From Deltaproteobacteria bacterium (GTDB lineage Bacteria > Myxococcota > Myxococcia > Myxococcales > Anaeromyxobacteraceae), in assembly GCA_016214955.1 (NCBI GenBank), contig JACRMN010000021.1, forward strand, positions 1 to 64,000: 64,000 nucleotides of DNA, in the 5' to 3' direction. The notes under the pieces were generated by a model that was given only the letters and a program-made list of their open reading frames with translations, was not told the origin of the DNA and made no database searches. Of this stretch, positions 44,359-53,449 are shown piece after piece (positions within the stretch are counted from its first letter, which is position 1; every line of letters begins with the position of its first letter). A program made the position numbers and the translations under genes.

Positions 44359-45147
44359 CTAGCTCAGCCAGCGCTTGCGGCGCTTGTAGAACTTGAGGTT
44401 CTTGTAGCTCTTCTGGTCGCCGCCGCCGCCCAGGTAGAACTCCTTCACGTCCTCGTTGGCGCGCAGCTTCTCCGGGTCGCCGTCGAGCACGATGCGCCCG
44501 TTCTCCATGATGTAGCCGTAGTGGGCGATGGAGAGCGCCAGGTTGGCGTTCTGCTCCACCAGCAGGAAGGTGGTCCTCTCCTCCTGGTTGATGCGCTTGA
44601 CGATGCCGAAGATCTCCTGCACCAGGAGCGGCGCCAGGCCCAGCGACGGCTCGTCGAGGAGGATGAGCTTGGGGCGGGCCATGAGCGCGCGGCTGATGGC
44701 CAGCATCTGCTGCTCGCCGCCGGAGAGATACCCGGCCAGCTTGGTGCGCCGCTCCTTGAGCCGGGGGAAGTAGGTGTAGACCATCTCGTGGTCGCGCCGG
44801 AGCCCGGCCCTGTCGCTGCGGGTGTAGCCGCCGGTGATGATGTTCTCCTCCACCGTCAGGTCCTCGAAGACCCGCCGGCCCTCCATCACCTGGAAGATGC
44901 CCTTCTTGACGATGACCTCGGGGGCGATGCCGTTGATCTTTTCCCCCTGGAACTCGATGACGCCGTCGGTGACCTCGCCCTCCTCGGTGTGGAGGAGGCC
45001 GGAGATGGCCTTCAGGGTGGTGCTCTTGCCGGCGCCGTTGGAGCCCAGCAGCGCGACGATCTTGCCTTCCGGGACCTCCAGGGAGAGCCCCTTGAGCACC
45101 AGGATGACGTCGTCGTAGATGACCTCGACGTTCTTCAGGGCGAGCAT
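44359..45147 (-). CDS. livF: Liv-type ABC ATPase LivF, second system
   Basis: 262 residues: Walker A GSNGAGKST, VMEGRRVFEDLTVEENI, signature LSGGEQQMLAISRALM, Walker B LILLDEPSLGLAP and VEQNANLAL. A Lys/Arg-rich C-terminal tail (KSYKNLKFYKRRKRWLS) is longer than in the first LivF. It belongs to the minus-strand importer operon and is separated from the binding-protein gene by a palindromic repeat. Confidence 0.94.
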   Translation of the reverse strand: MLALKNVEVIYDDVILVLKGLSLEVPEGKIVALLGSNGAGKSTTLKAISGLLHTEEGEVTDGVIEFQGEKINGIAPEVIVKKGIFQVMEGRRVFEDLTVEENIITGGYTRSDRAGLRRDHEMVYTYFPRLKERRTKLAGYLSGGEQQMLAISRALMARPKLILLDEPSLGLAPLLVQEIFGIVKRINQEERTTFLLVEQNANLALSIAHYGYIMENGRIVLDGDPEKLRANEDVKEFYLGGGGDQKSYKNLKFYKRRKRWLS

Positions 45148-45160
45148 CGGTGGCGTGGCT

Positions 45161-45240
45161 CCTCTCCCTCTCCCCCGCGGCGCGGGGGCAGGTGGGGAGG
45201 GCTTTCGCCCTCCCCACCGGGAGGGTCGGGGTGAGGGGGG
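45161..45240. repeat. REP-like palindromic element inside the second Liv operon
   Basis: An ~80-bp GC-rich element of nested hairpins between the binding-protein and livF genes: stem 1 CCCCCGC/GCGGGGG (45172-45188), stem 2 a perfect 12-bp arm pair 45191-45202/45207-45218 with TTTC loop, flanked by CCTCTCCCTCTCC on one side and GGGAGGGTCGGGGTGAGGG on the other, which are complementary in pattern. This CCTCACCCCGACCCTC-type composition is familiar from dispersed intergenic palindromes in many GC-rich genomes. No second copy was seen in the window. Confidence 0.65.
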
Positions 45241-45241
45241 A

Positions 45242-46426
45242 CTACAGGCCGAGCCACTCCGGCTTGCGCGGCATGGTGTAGTCCTTCAGCTTGACCATCT
45301 TTCCGCCCTTGATGGTGTAGATGGCGGTGGTGGTGGTGGGCCGGTGATCGGTGGAGGTCCAGGTCATGTTGGAGGCCAGGCCGCCCATGTCGAAGTTGGA
45401 GAGGGTCTCCGCGGCGGCGCGCACGCCGTCGCCGTTGAGCTTGCCGGCCTTGTCGGCCCGCTTCAGGCTCTCGACGGCCACCAGGGCGGTGGCCCAGCCC
45501 CGGATGTACATGCAGTCGTGCTCGTCGTTGGGGTGGTTGGCCTTGTGGAAGTCGAGCACCGCCTTCATGCCCGGGACGTTCTCGCCGTAGGGCACGTGGG
45601 GCACGACGCCGGTCACGCCCTCGGCGGTCTCCTTGGCCACCTTGGGCAGGGTCTCGCTGATGCCGTAGGGGTTGGTGCCGAACTTGGTGGCCAGGCCCAG
45701 GGCCTTGGCGCCCTTGAGCACCAGCGACACGCCGGTGGTGGTGACGTTGATGTAGGCGTAGTCGGCCCCCTTCTGCTTCATGTTGAGCAGCTGGGAGGTG
45801 GCGTCCTGGAAGTTGCCGGGGAGGATCTCCTCGTCCACCAGGTCGATGCCGTTCTCCTTGCAGAAGCGGCGGCCGGCCTCGATGGGCGCCTTGCCGTAGG
45901 CGTTGTCGCCGTAGAAGAAGGCCACCTTGGGGTTGCGGCTCTTGTCCTTCCAGTCCTCCTTCACCCAGCTGAGCCAGGCGCGGAGCTGGTCGGAGTAGCT
46001 CGGGGCCACGAAGAAGTTGTAGGGCGTCTTGGCGGGATCGGTGAGGTCGCCGGCGAAGGAGGCCGAGAAGTAGGGGATCTTGTCGCCGTTGATCTTGTCC
46101 TTGAGCGCCAGGGTGTCGCCGGTGCCCCAGCCGACGATCAGCACCACCTTCTCGTCGACCATGCGCTTGTAGGCCGAGACCGCCTCGGGGATCTTGTAGG
46201 CGTAGTCCACGTCGATGAGCTTGATCTTCTTGCCGCCGATGCCGCCGGCGGCGTTGGTCATGGCGATGTAGTCGCGCGCGCCCTGGGCATAGCCCTTGCC
46301 GACGTCGGAGGTGATGCCGGTGAGGTCGAAGATGCCACCGACCTTGATCTCCTGCGCGCGGGCGCTGCCGGCGACGAGCGCCAGCGCCGCCACGGCGGCC
46401 ATCGCTGCCCTGCCAATCGTCTGCAT
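45242..46426 (-). CDS. Liv-type substrate-binding protein, second system
   Basis: 394 residues. Sec signal to ARA (residue 24), then IKVGGIFDLTGITSDVGKGYAQGARDYI, GKKIKLIDVDYAYKIPEAVSAYKRMVDEKV and AFFYGDNAYGKAPIEAG. Members of this branch, next to CoA ligase genes, often bind aromatic or other carboxylic acids rather than amino acids; that is inferred from context. It is followed immediately by a strong hairpin repeat. Confidence 0.88.
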   Translation of the reverse strand: MQTIGRAAMAAVAALALVAGSARAQEIKVGGIFDLTGITSDVGKGYAQGARDYIAMTNAAGGIGGKKIKLIDVDYAYKIPEAVSAYKRMVDEKVVLIVGWGTGDTLALKDKINGDKIPYFSASFAGDLTDPAKTPYNFFVAPSYSDQLRAWLSWVKEDWKDKSRNPKVAFFYGDNAYGKAPIEAGRRFCKENGIDLVDEEILPGNFQDATSQLLNMKQKGADYAYINVTTTGVSLVLKGAKALGLATKFGTNPYGISETLPKVAKETAEGVTGVVPHVPYGENVPGMKAVLDFHKANHPNDEHDCMYIRGWATALVAVESLKRADKAGKLNGDGVRAAAETLSNFDMGGLASNMTWTSTDHRPTTTTAIYTIKGGKMVKLKDYTMPRKPEWLGL

Positions 46427-46470
46427 GTCGGAACCTCCTTGCGGGTGTGCTGCGGTGAGCTACGTCACTG

Positions 46471-47514
46471 TCAGTACGAGAACGGGTACAGCTTCCAGTA
46501 GTTGCGGATGGTGTGCCAGCGGGCCGCCATGCCATCGGGCTCGAACACCAGGAAGAGGACGATGGCCAGGCCGAAGACCCCCATCTTCAGCGAGGCGAAG
46601 AGGGTGGTGAGCTGAGGGAAGCTGTCGGCCAGCGACCCGGTGACGAGCCGCAGCAGCTCCGGCAGCAGGGTGATGAACACCGCGCCGAAGATCGAGCCCA
46701 GGATCGAGCCCAGGCCGCCGATGATGATCATGCCCAGCTGGTCGATGGCGACCGTGATGGGGAAGTTCTCCGGGCTGATGATCCCGGCCTGGTAGCCGAG
46801 CAGCGACCCGGCCACGCCCACGTAGAAGCTGGAGACCCCGAAGCTGAGCAGCTTGTACTTGAAGACCTGCACCCCCATGACCTCGGCGGAGATGTCCTGG
46901 TCGCGGATGGCCACGAAGGCCTTGCCCACCTTGGTGCGGAAGAGGTTCTTGGCGAAGAGCAGGAGCCCCACCGCCAGCGCCAGCACCAGGTAGTACAGCC
47001 TGCGGTCGCCGCCGAGGTCGAGGCCGCCGATCCGGGCGGGGGGCACGCTGGTGCCGTTGACGCCGCCGGTGACCGACTCCCAGTGGGTGATGGTGAACTC
47101 GATGACGAAGTGCGCCGCCAGGGTGGCCACCGCCAGGTAGAGCCCCTTGAGGCGCAGCGAGGGGATGCCGAAGACCATGCCCACCGCGGCGGTGACCAGG
47201 CCGGCCAGCGGGATCACCACCGGGAAGGGCAGCCCCCACTTGCCGGCGAAGACCGCGGTGGCGTAGGCGCCCACCGAGAGGAAGGCGGCGTTGCCCAGCG
47301 AGATCTGGCCGGTGAAGCCGGTGAGGATGTTGAGGCCGGTGGCGGCGATGACGGCGATGAGGATGCGGTTGCCGATGTCGAGCCAGAAGGCGCTGGCGAA
47401 GGTGGGGAGCAGCAGCAGCACCCCCAGGAAGAGGAAGAGCATCCTCCGGGCGAAGGAGGTCTCGAAGATCGCCATGTCCTCGGCGTAGGTCTCTCGGAAG
47501 TCACCGCAGCGCAT
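46471..47514 (-). CDS. livM: Liv-type ABC permease LivM, second system
   Basis: 347 residues. ILTGFTGQISLGNAAFLSVGAYATA, LKGLYLAVATLAAHFVIEF, AFVAIRDQDISAEVMGV and MIIIGGLGSILGSIFGAVFI are LivM-type motifs. A ~14-residue polar N-terminal stretch precedes MAIFETSF; that internal Met is an alternative start. It lies 22 bp after livH. Confidence 0.91.
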   Translation of the reverse strand: MRCGDFRETYAEDMAIFETSFARRMLFLFLGVLLLLPTFASAFWLDIGNRILIAVIAATGLNILTGFTGQISLGNAAFLSVGAYATAVFAGKWGLPFPVVIPLAGLVTAAVGMVFGIPSLRLKGLYLAVATLAAHFVIEFTITHWESVTGGVNGTSVPPARIGGLDLGGDRRLYYLVLALAVGLLLFAKNLFRTKVGKAFVAIRDQDISAEVMGVQVFKYKLLSFGVSSFYVGVAGSLLGYQAGIISPENFPITVAIDQLGMIIIGGLGSILGSIFGAVFITLLPELLRLVTGSLADSFPQLTTLFASLKMGVFGLAIVLFLVFEPDGMAARWHTIRNYWKLYPFSY

Positions 47515-47536
47515 GAGGTCGCGTTCTCCAGACGGG

Positions 47537-48424
47537 CTAGACCCGCTCGATCTTCACTTTTCCGAAGAGGCCGTAGGGCTTGATGGTGAGGATGGCCACC
47601 AGGGCCACGAACGGGGCCACCTCCTTCACGCCGCCCCCGAAGATGGGGTCGAGGTAGCCGCCGGCCAGGTTCTCGAGCACGCCCATGACCACGCCGCCGA
47701 CGATGGCGCCCAGCACGCTGTCGAGGCCTCCCAGGATCACCACCGGGATGACCTTGAGGCCGAAGAGGGCGAAGGCGCCGTCCACGCCGCCGCGGATGCC
47801 GCCCAGCAGCACGCCGCCCACCGCCGAGACCACCGCGGCGATGGACCAGGCGAGCGCGAAGATGCGCTTCACCGAGATGCCCATGGAGAGGGCCACCTGC
47901 TGGCTGAAGGCGGTGGCCCGCATGGCGATGCCGGCCCGCGAGTACTTGAAGAACACCGAGAAGAGCAGGAGCAGCACCACCACGCTGGCCACGCTGTACA
48001 GGTAGCCCTGCGACACCGGCAGCGGGCCGATCTGCACCGGGGTGGTGGGGAAGATCTCGGGGTAGGGCCGGGTGTCGGTGCCCCAGAAGCCCTGGACGAC
48101 GGCGCGGAGCACCGAGGAGAGGCCCAGGGTGAGCATGATCACCGATATCACCGGCTCGCCGATCATGGGGCGCAGCAGGATGCGCTCCATGGCCACGCCC
48201 AGCAGCACCGAGAAGGCCAGGGTCAGCAGGAAGGCGGCCAGGAACGGCACCTTGTAGGTGGTGAAGATGGCCACGCAGATGTAGGCGCCCAGCATCAGGA
48301 ACTCGCCCTGGGCGAAGTTCAGGATGCTGGAGGACTTGTAGATGATGACGAAGCCCAGCCCCACCAGCGCGTAGATGGAGCCGATCACCAGCCCGGAGAT
48401 GAGGAGCTGCAGGAAGAAGTCCAT
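47537..48424 (-). CDS. livH: Liv-type ABC permease LivH, second system
   Basis: 295 residues. ISGLVIGSIYALVGLGFVIIYKSSSILNFAQG is the standard LivH opening; MRATAFSQQVALSMGISV and VVILGGLDSVLGAIVGGVVMG follow. It begins immediately after the stop of the acyl-CoA synthetase gene, with no gap. Confidence 0.93.
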   Translation of the reverse strand: MDFFLQLLISGLVIGSIYALVGLGFVIIYKSSSILNFAQGEFLMLGAYICVAIFTTYKVPFLAAFLLTLAFSVLLGVAMERILLRPMIGEPVISVIMLTLGLSSVLRAVVQGFWGTDTRPYPEIFPTTPVQIGPLPVSQGYLYSVASVVVLLLLFSVFFKYSRAGIAMRATAFSQQVALSMGISVKRIFALAWSIAAVVSAVGGVLLGGIRGGVDGAFALFGLKVIPVVILGGLDSVLGAIVGGVVMGVLENLAGGYLDPIFGGGVKEVAPFVALVAILTIKPYGLFGKVKIERV

Positions 48425-50368
48425 CTAGGCCGCCCTCGCCTGCGCGAGCTTGCGCACCAGCAGCGTGGTCCGGATGCGGGTGGTCTTGCCGTCCTGGAAG
48501 CGGATGGTGGTGTCGATGGCCACCTGGGGCGCGTCGCCGTAGAGGGCGGCGATGACCTCCTTGTAGCGCTCCTCCACGAAGCCGCGGCGCACCTTGCGCG
48601 TGCGGGTCAGCTCCTCGTCGTCGGCGTCCAGCTCCTTGTAGAGGAGCACGAACTTGGCGATGCGGGCGGCGGACGGCAGCGTCTCGTTCACCAGGTCCAC
48701 CTCCTTCTGCAGGAGGTCGTAGACCTGCGGCTTGGCCGAGAGGTCGGTGTAGGTGGTGTAGCTGATCCGGTTCTTCTCGGCCCACTTCCCCACCACGCCC
48801 ATGTCGATGCAGAGCATGGCGGTGAGGTAGGGGCGGTCGTGGCCCACCACCACCGCCTCCTTGACGTAGGGTGAGAACTTGAGCCGGTTCTCGATGAACT
48901 GGGGCGAGAACTGGGTCCCGTCGGCCAGCTTCATCACGTCCTTGAGGCGGTCGATGACCACCAGGTGGCCGTCCTCGGTGAGGTAGCCGGCGTCGCCGGA
49001 GTGCAGCCAGCCCTCGGCCAGCGTGGCCCGGGTGGCCTCCTCGTTCTTGTAGTAGCCCTGGAAGACCGCCGGGCTCCTCGAGAGGATCTCGCCCTTGTCG
49101 GAGATCTTCACCTCGGTCTCGGGGATGGGCACGCCCACGGTGTGGGCCTGGATGTCGCCGTCGAGGTGGATGCAGGAGATGCCGCAGATCTCGGTCTGGC
49201 CGTAGATCTGCTTGAGCGGCACGCCCATGGCGTGGAAGAAGCCGAAGACCTCGGGCCCCAGCGCCGCGCCGCCCGTGGAGGCGGCCCGCAGGTGGGTGAA
49301 GCCCAGCCTGTCGCGCAGGGCCCGGAACAGGCCCCAGTAGGCCAGCTTGTACTGGAGCGCCAGCAGGCCGGGGATGGGCTTCTTCTGGAAGCGCAGGTCG
49401 GCCACCTTGCGGCCGATGGGCATGCAGAGGTTGAACATGAACCGCTTGAAGGGCGAGGTGTCCATGATCTTCACCTGCACGGTGGAGGTCATGTTCTCCC
49501 AGACCCGCGGCGGCGCGAACATCACGTGCGGCCCGATCTCGCGGATGTTCTCGGTGACGGTCTCGGGCTCCTCGGGGAAGTTGACCGCCAGTCCCACCGC
49601 CAGCGCGGTGGAGAGCGACATCATCTGCTCGCCGATCCAGGCCAGCGGCAGGAAGCTGACGAACTCGTCGTCGGGCTGCTTGGGGTCCACCTGGTTGAGG
49701 TTCATCGCCATGCTGAGGAGGTTCTGGAACGTCAGCATCGCGCCCTTGGGCAGGCTGGTGGTGCCCGAGGTGTAGCAGATGATGGCCAGGTCGCTGCCCT
49801 TGCCCCGGGCCACGCACTCCTCCCAGAGGCCGGGCTTCTCCTGCGCAAGCGCCCGCCCCTTCTGCTCCACGTCGGGGAAGGCGATCAGCTTCTCGTGCCC
49901 GTACTTCCGCAGGCCGCGCGGGTCGGTGTAGACGACCCAGCGCACCTTGGGGAGCTTGTCGAGCATGTCGAGGATCTTGTCGACCTGCTCCTGGTCCTCG
50001 GCCACCACCACCGAGGCGTCGCAGTGGTCGATGACGTAGGCCACCTCGTTGAGGTTGGAGTCCTGGTAGAGCCCCACCGAGGCGGCGCCGGCGGCCTGGG
50101 CGGCGATCTCGCTCCAGACCCACTCCGGCCGGTTGTCGCCGATGATGGCCACGTTCTCGCCGGGCATGAGCCCCAGGGCCTGGAGGCCCAGCGAGAAGTC
50201 GCGCACGTGGTCGTGGTACTGGCGCCAGGTGAACGACTGCCAGATGCCGAACTCCTTCTCCCGCATGGCCACCTTGTCGGGGGTGGTGCGGGCGTTCCGC
50301 GCCAGGAGCTTGGGGAAGGTGTCGTCTGCGCCCAGGCGTTCGATGGGCCTCACCGTGGTCTCCGTCAT
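48425..50368 (-). CDS. long-chain-type acyl-CoA synthetase in Liv operon
   Basis: 647 residues; AMP-forming ligase of the FadD15/ACSL-like group. Adenylate loop CYTSGTTSLPKGAML (198-212), IYGQTEICG, WLHSGDAGYLTEDGHLVVIDRLKD and TRTRKVRRGFVEERY near the C-terminus. Its gene lies between livG and livH, with ATGA overlap to livG and zero spacing to livH, so import and CoA activation of the same carboxylic acid are probably linked. Chain length or aromatic preference cannot be read by eye. Confidence 0.9.
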   Translation of the reverse strand: MTETTVRPIERLGADDTFPKLLARNARTTPDKVAMREKEFGIWQSFTWRQYHDHVRDFSLGLQALGLMPGENVAIIGDNRPEWVWSEIAAQAAGAASVGLYQDSNLNEVAYVIDHCDASVVVAEDQEQVDKILDMLDKLPKVRWVVYTDPRGLRKYGHEKLIAFPDVEQKGRALAQEKPGLWEECVARGKGSDLAIICYTSGTTSLPKGAMLTFQNLLSMAMNLNQVDPKQPDDEFVSFLPLAWIGEQMMSLSTALAVGLAVNFPEEPETVTENIREIGPHVMFAPPRVWENMTSTVQVKIMDTSPFKRFMFNLCMPIGRKVADLRFQKKPIPGLLALQYKLAYWGLFRALRDRLGFTHLRAASTGGAALGPEVFGFFHAMGVPLKQIYGQTEICGISCIHLDGDIQAHTVGVPIPETEVKISDKGEILSRSPAVFQGYYKNEEATRATLAEGWLHSGDAGYLTEDGHLVVIDRLKDVMKLADGTQFSPQFIENRLKFSPYVKEAVVVGHDRPYLTAMLCIDMGVVGKWAEKNRISYTTYTDLSAKPQVYDLLQKEVDLVNETLPSAARIAKFVLLYKELDADDEELTRTRKVRRGFVEERYKEVIAALYGDAPQVAIDTTIRFQDGKTTRIRTTLLVRKLAQARAA

Positions 50369-51141
50369 TCGAAGATGCCGTGCTGCTCGCCCAGGTAGGC
50401 GTCCTGGACGAGCCGGTTCTTGCGGACCTCGTCGGGCGGCCCGTCGGCGATGCGCTCGCCGAAGTTGAGGACCGTCACCCGGTGGGAGAGGTCCATCACC
50501 ACGCCCATGTCGTGCTCGATCATGACCATGGTGGTGCCGCGCTCCTCGCTGATCTCCACGATGAAGCGGGCCATGTCCTCCTTCTCCTCGGCGTTCATGC
50601 CCGCCATGGGCTCGTCGAGGAGCAGGAGCTTGGGCTCGAGCGCCAGCGCCCGCGCCAGCTCCACCCGCTTCTGCAGGCCGTAGGCGAGGGTGCCGACCAC
50701 CTTCTTGCGGATGTGCTGGATCTCGAGGAAGTCGATGATGTCCTCGCACACCTCGCGGTGGGCGATCTCCTCGCGCTGGCCCGGGCCCCAGTAGACGCCG
50801 CCGCCGAGCACGCCCGAGTGCTGGTGGGTGTGGCGCCCGATGAGCAGGTTGTCGAGCACCGTCATGCCCTTGAAGAGGGCGATGTTCTGGAAGGTGCGGG
50901 CCAGGCCGAGCTGGGTGCGCTGCGCCGGGTTGAGCCCGGAGATGTCCTTGCCCTCGAAGTGGACCTGGCCGCGCTGCGGCCGGTACACGCCGGAGATGCA
51001 GTTGAGCAGGCTCGTCTTGCCGGCGCCGTTGGGGCCGATGATGGCGTGGATGGTCTGGGGCGCGACCTCGAAGCTGACGTCGGAGAGCGCGGCCACCCCT
51101 CGGAAATGAAGGATCAGGTGGCGCACGTCGAGCAGAGCCAT
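50365..51141 (-). CDS. livG: Liv-type ABC ATPase LivG, second system
   Basis: 258 residues: Walker A GPNGAGKTS, RTFQNIALFKGMTVLDNLLIG, the LivG signature variant LAYGLQKRVELARAL, Walker B LLLLDEPMAGMN and IEHDM. It is the first gene of the second importer operon. Its promoter should lie in 51142-51307, where an AT-rich GGAAATATGTTGCATG patch (about 51221-51236) stands out. Confidence 0.94.
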   Translation of the reverse strand: MALLDVRHLILHFRGVAALSDVSFEVAPQTIHAIIGPNGAGKTSLLNCISGVYRPQRGQVHFEGKDISGLNPAQRTQLGLARTFQNIALFKGMTVLDNLLIGRHTHQHSGVLGGGVYWGPGQREEIAHREVCEDIIDFLEIQHIRKKVVGTLAYGLQKRVELARALALEPKLLLLDEPMAGMNAEEKEDMARFIVEISEERGTTMVMIEHDMGVVMDLSHRVTVLNFGERIADGPPDEVRKNRLVQDAYLGEQHGIFE

Positions 51142-51307
51142 CGGCGTCGTCCTCGGAAAAGCGGATGGGAAATGCGAGAGGCACAGGATGTCAGACGCCC
51201 GTGACCCGCCGCAAGCCCAGGGGAAATATGTTGCATGACGCGGCGCGGCCCGCCGGAGGCGGGTCGGCCCCGACCGGGCGCCTCCCGCGGCGGGCCCGCC
51301 GGGCGCG

Positions 51308-52123
51308 CTACCCCTCCAGCACCGTGCCCACGCTGCCCGGCGAGAGCACCGCGCGCGGCAGCTCGCCCTCGGCCAGCTTGCCGACGATGACCACCGAGCG
51401 CGCGCCCCCGGCCAGCACCTGGAAGGACTCCTCCAGCTTGGGGATCATCCCGCCGGAGATGGCGCCGCTCTTCACGCCCTCCTCGAGCTCGGGGCGGGTC
51501 ATGCGGGCGATGCGGCTCGACGGGTCCTTCACGTCGCGGAGCACGCCCGGCGTCGAGGTGACGAGCACCAGCGCGTCGGCGCGGAGCGCCCCGGCGAGCT
51601 GGCTGGCCACGGTGTCGCCGTTGATGTTGAGCGGCTGCCCCTCGCGCGAGAGGCCCAGGCAGGCGAGCACCGGCACGTAGCCGCGCTCCCAGATGTCGCC
51701 GAGCAGCGGCAGGTTGAAGCCGGCCACGTCGCCCACCAGCCCCAGGTCCACCGGATCGGGCCCGGCGCCGGTGAGCACCCGCGGCGGCCGGCGGGTGGCG
51801 GAGATGGCGTGGCCGCTGGCGCCGTGGAGCCCGACGCCCAGCACCCCGTTGCGCAGCAGCGCGGCGCAGAGGTCGACGTTCACCTGGCCGGCGATGACGT
51901 ACTTCATCACCTCCAGGGTGGCCTCGTCGGTGAAGCGCTTGCCGGCCACCATCCGGGTCTCGATGCCCAGCCTCTTCTGCAGCGCCGTGGCCTGGGGTCC
52001 GCCGCCGTGCACCAGCGCCACCCGGTGGCCGGCCATGGTCAGCTCGCGGATGCCCCGGGCGATGGGGTCCATCTCCGGCGAGCCCACCACCTCGCCGCCC
52101 AGCTTCACCACCAGTGTCTTCAT
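51308..52123 (-). CDS. argB: acetylglutamate kinase
   Basis: 271 residues of the amino acid kinase family. KLGGEVVGS (7-15) and HGGGPQATAL bind phosphate groups; VLACLGLSREGQPLNINGDTVASQLAGAL carries the acetylglutamate and Mg sites; GGMIPKL has the catalytic Lys. It phosphorylates N-acetylglutamate in arginine synthesis. argC is 10 bp upstream in the same direction. A LysW-dependent paralogue (LysZ) is possible, but no lysW is in the window. GC-rich hairpins follow the stop (51249-51275). Confidence 0.9.
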   Translation of the reverse strand: MKTLVVKLGGEVVGSPEMDPIARGIRELTMAGHRVALVHGGGPQATALQKRLGIETRMVAGKRFTDEATLEVMKYVIAGQVNVDLCAALLRNGVLGVGLHGASGHAISATRRPPRVLTGAGPDPVDLGLVGDVAGFNLPLLGDIWERGYVPVLACLGLSREGQPLNINGDTVASQLAGALRADALVLVTSTPGVLRDVKDPSSRIARMTRPELEEGVKSGAISGGMIPKLEESFQVLAGGARSVVIVGKLAEGELPRAVLSPGSVGTVLEG

Positions 52124-52133
52124 GCGCGCGTCC

Positions 52134-53207
52134 TCAGGGCGGCCAGGGCCCGGGGTCCTCCAGCGAGAGCCGCTCGGGGAGCCCGAGGGCCAGGTTCATG
52201 TTCTGGATTGCCTGCCCGGCGCCGCCCTTCACCAGGTTGTCGGTGGCGCCGAAGAGGGTGACGGTGCGGCGACCGCGGAAGGCCGGGCCGGCCGCCAGCC
52301 CCACCTCGGCGAAGTTGGAGCCGGAGACGGCCGCCACCTCGGGGAGCCGCCGCGCCGGGATGCGCACGAAGGGCTCGCCGGCGAAGGCCTCGCGGTACAG
52401 GGCCTGGAGCCGCGCCTCGGTCCACTCCTCGGGCAGCTCGACGAAGCTGGTGGCCAGGATGCCGCGCGAGAGCGGCGCCGACACCGGCACGAAGCGCAGC
52501 TCCAGGTCGCGGGCGCCGGCCCCGGAGAGGAGCTGGGCGATCTCGGGCACGTGCTGGTGCTCGAGCGGCTTGTAGGTGCGCAGGTTGCCGGCCCGCACCG
52601 GGTGGTGGGTGCCGGCCGAGGGCGCGATCCCCGAGCCGGAGGAGCCGGTGATGCCCTGCACGTGGACCACGCCCTCGAGGAGCCCGGCTCGCGCCAGCGG
52701 CAGGAGCGAGAGCTCCACGGTGGTGGCGAAGCAACCCGGCGAGGCCACCCGGCCGCTCCCGCGGATGGCCTCGCGGTGCTGCTCCGGCAGCCCGTAGACG
52801 AAGCTCTGGAGCAGCTCGGGGTGAGGGTGGGCGGCGCCGTACCAGCGCTGGTAGGCGGCGGCGTCGCGGAGCCGGAAGTCGCCGCTCATGTCCACCACCA
52901 CCGGAGGGCCGCCGCGGGCCCCACGGGCCGAGAGCAGCTCCGGCATCTGGTGGGCCGAGACCTTGTGGGGCAGGCCGAGGAGCACGACGTCCATGCCCTC
53001 GGCCGCCTGGCCGGGGGCGAGCTGCTCGAAGCGCAGGCCGGTGACGCCCTCGAGGCTGGGGTGGGCCGAGCCCAGCGGCTCCCCGACGTGGTCCACCGCG
53101 GCCACCCGGCAGAGCTCCACCTCCGGGTGGACGAGGAGGCGGCGGATCATCTCGGCTCCGCCGTAGCCGGAGCCGCCGATCACCGCGGCGCGCAGCGTCT
53201 TGGCCAT
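52134..53207 (-). CDS. argC: N-acetyl-gamma-glutamyl-phosphate reductase
   Basis: 357 residues; NADPH-dependent reduction of acetylglutamyl phosphate. NADP loop GGSGYGGAEMIRRL (11-24), LGLPHKVSA, VVVDMSGDFRL and the catalytic Cys159 in ASPGCFATTVELSLLPL. It starts at the ATG at 53207, which gives the standard short N-terminus; the frame extends 11 codons farther upstream without support. It precedes argB. Confidence 0.92.
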   Translation of the reverse strand: MAKTLRAAVIGGSGYGGAEMIRRLLVHPEVELCRVAAVDHVGEPLGSAHPSLEGVTGLRFEQLAPGQAAEGMDVVLLGLPHKVSAHQMPELLSARGARGGPPVVVDMSGDFRLRDAAAYQRWYGAAHPHPELLQSFVYGLPEQHREAIRGSGRVASPGCFATTVELSLLPLARAGLLEGVVHVQGITGSSGSGIAPSAGTHHPVRAGNLRTYKPLEHQHVPEIAQLLSGAGARDLELRFVPVSAPLSRGILATSFVELPEEWTEARLQALYREAFAGEPFVRIPARRLPEVAAVSGSNFAEVGLAAGPAFRGRRTVTLFGATDNLVKGGAGQAIQNMNLALGLPERLSLEDPGPWPP

Positions 53208-53449
53208 GGGCCGCTTATACCGCGGCCCGGCTCGCCCCACACCGGCGGGCCGGGCTCCGGGGTGCGGTGGCGGCGAGCCTGTGTGCCGCTTTCCGCCTGC
53301 GGCGGTAGGCCCCGCGACACCAGAGCCGATTGTCCCTGGCCGGGTGGCGCTGGTATGGCAGACCCCACGATTTCATCGATCGTCGACGGAATGGCCGCGG
53401 CGCCTGCCGGCCCGCCCCGCGCGGCGGCCTTCGCGGAGGGAGCAGGAAC

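Noticed and set aside
51249-51275. Adjacent hairpins CCCGCC/GGCGGG and GGTCGG/CCGACC after argB as a terminator
   Set aside because: Short stems and no T-run; hairpins of this size arise easily in such GC-rich DNA.
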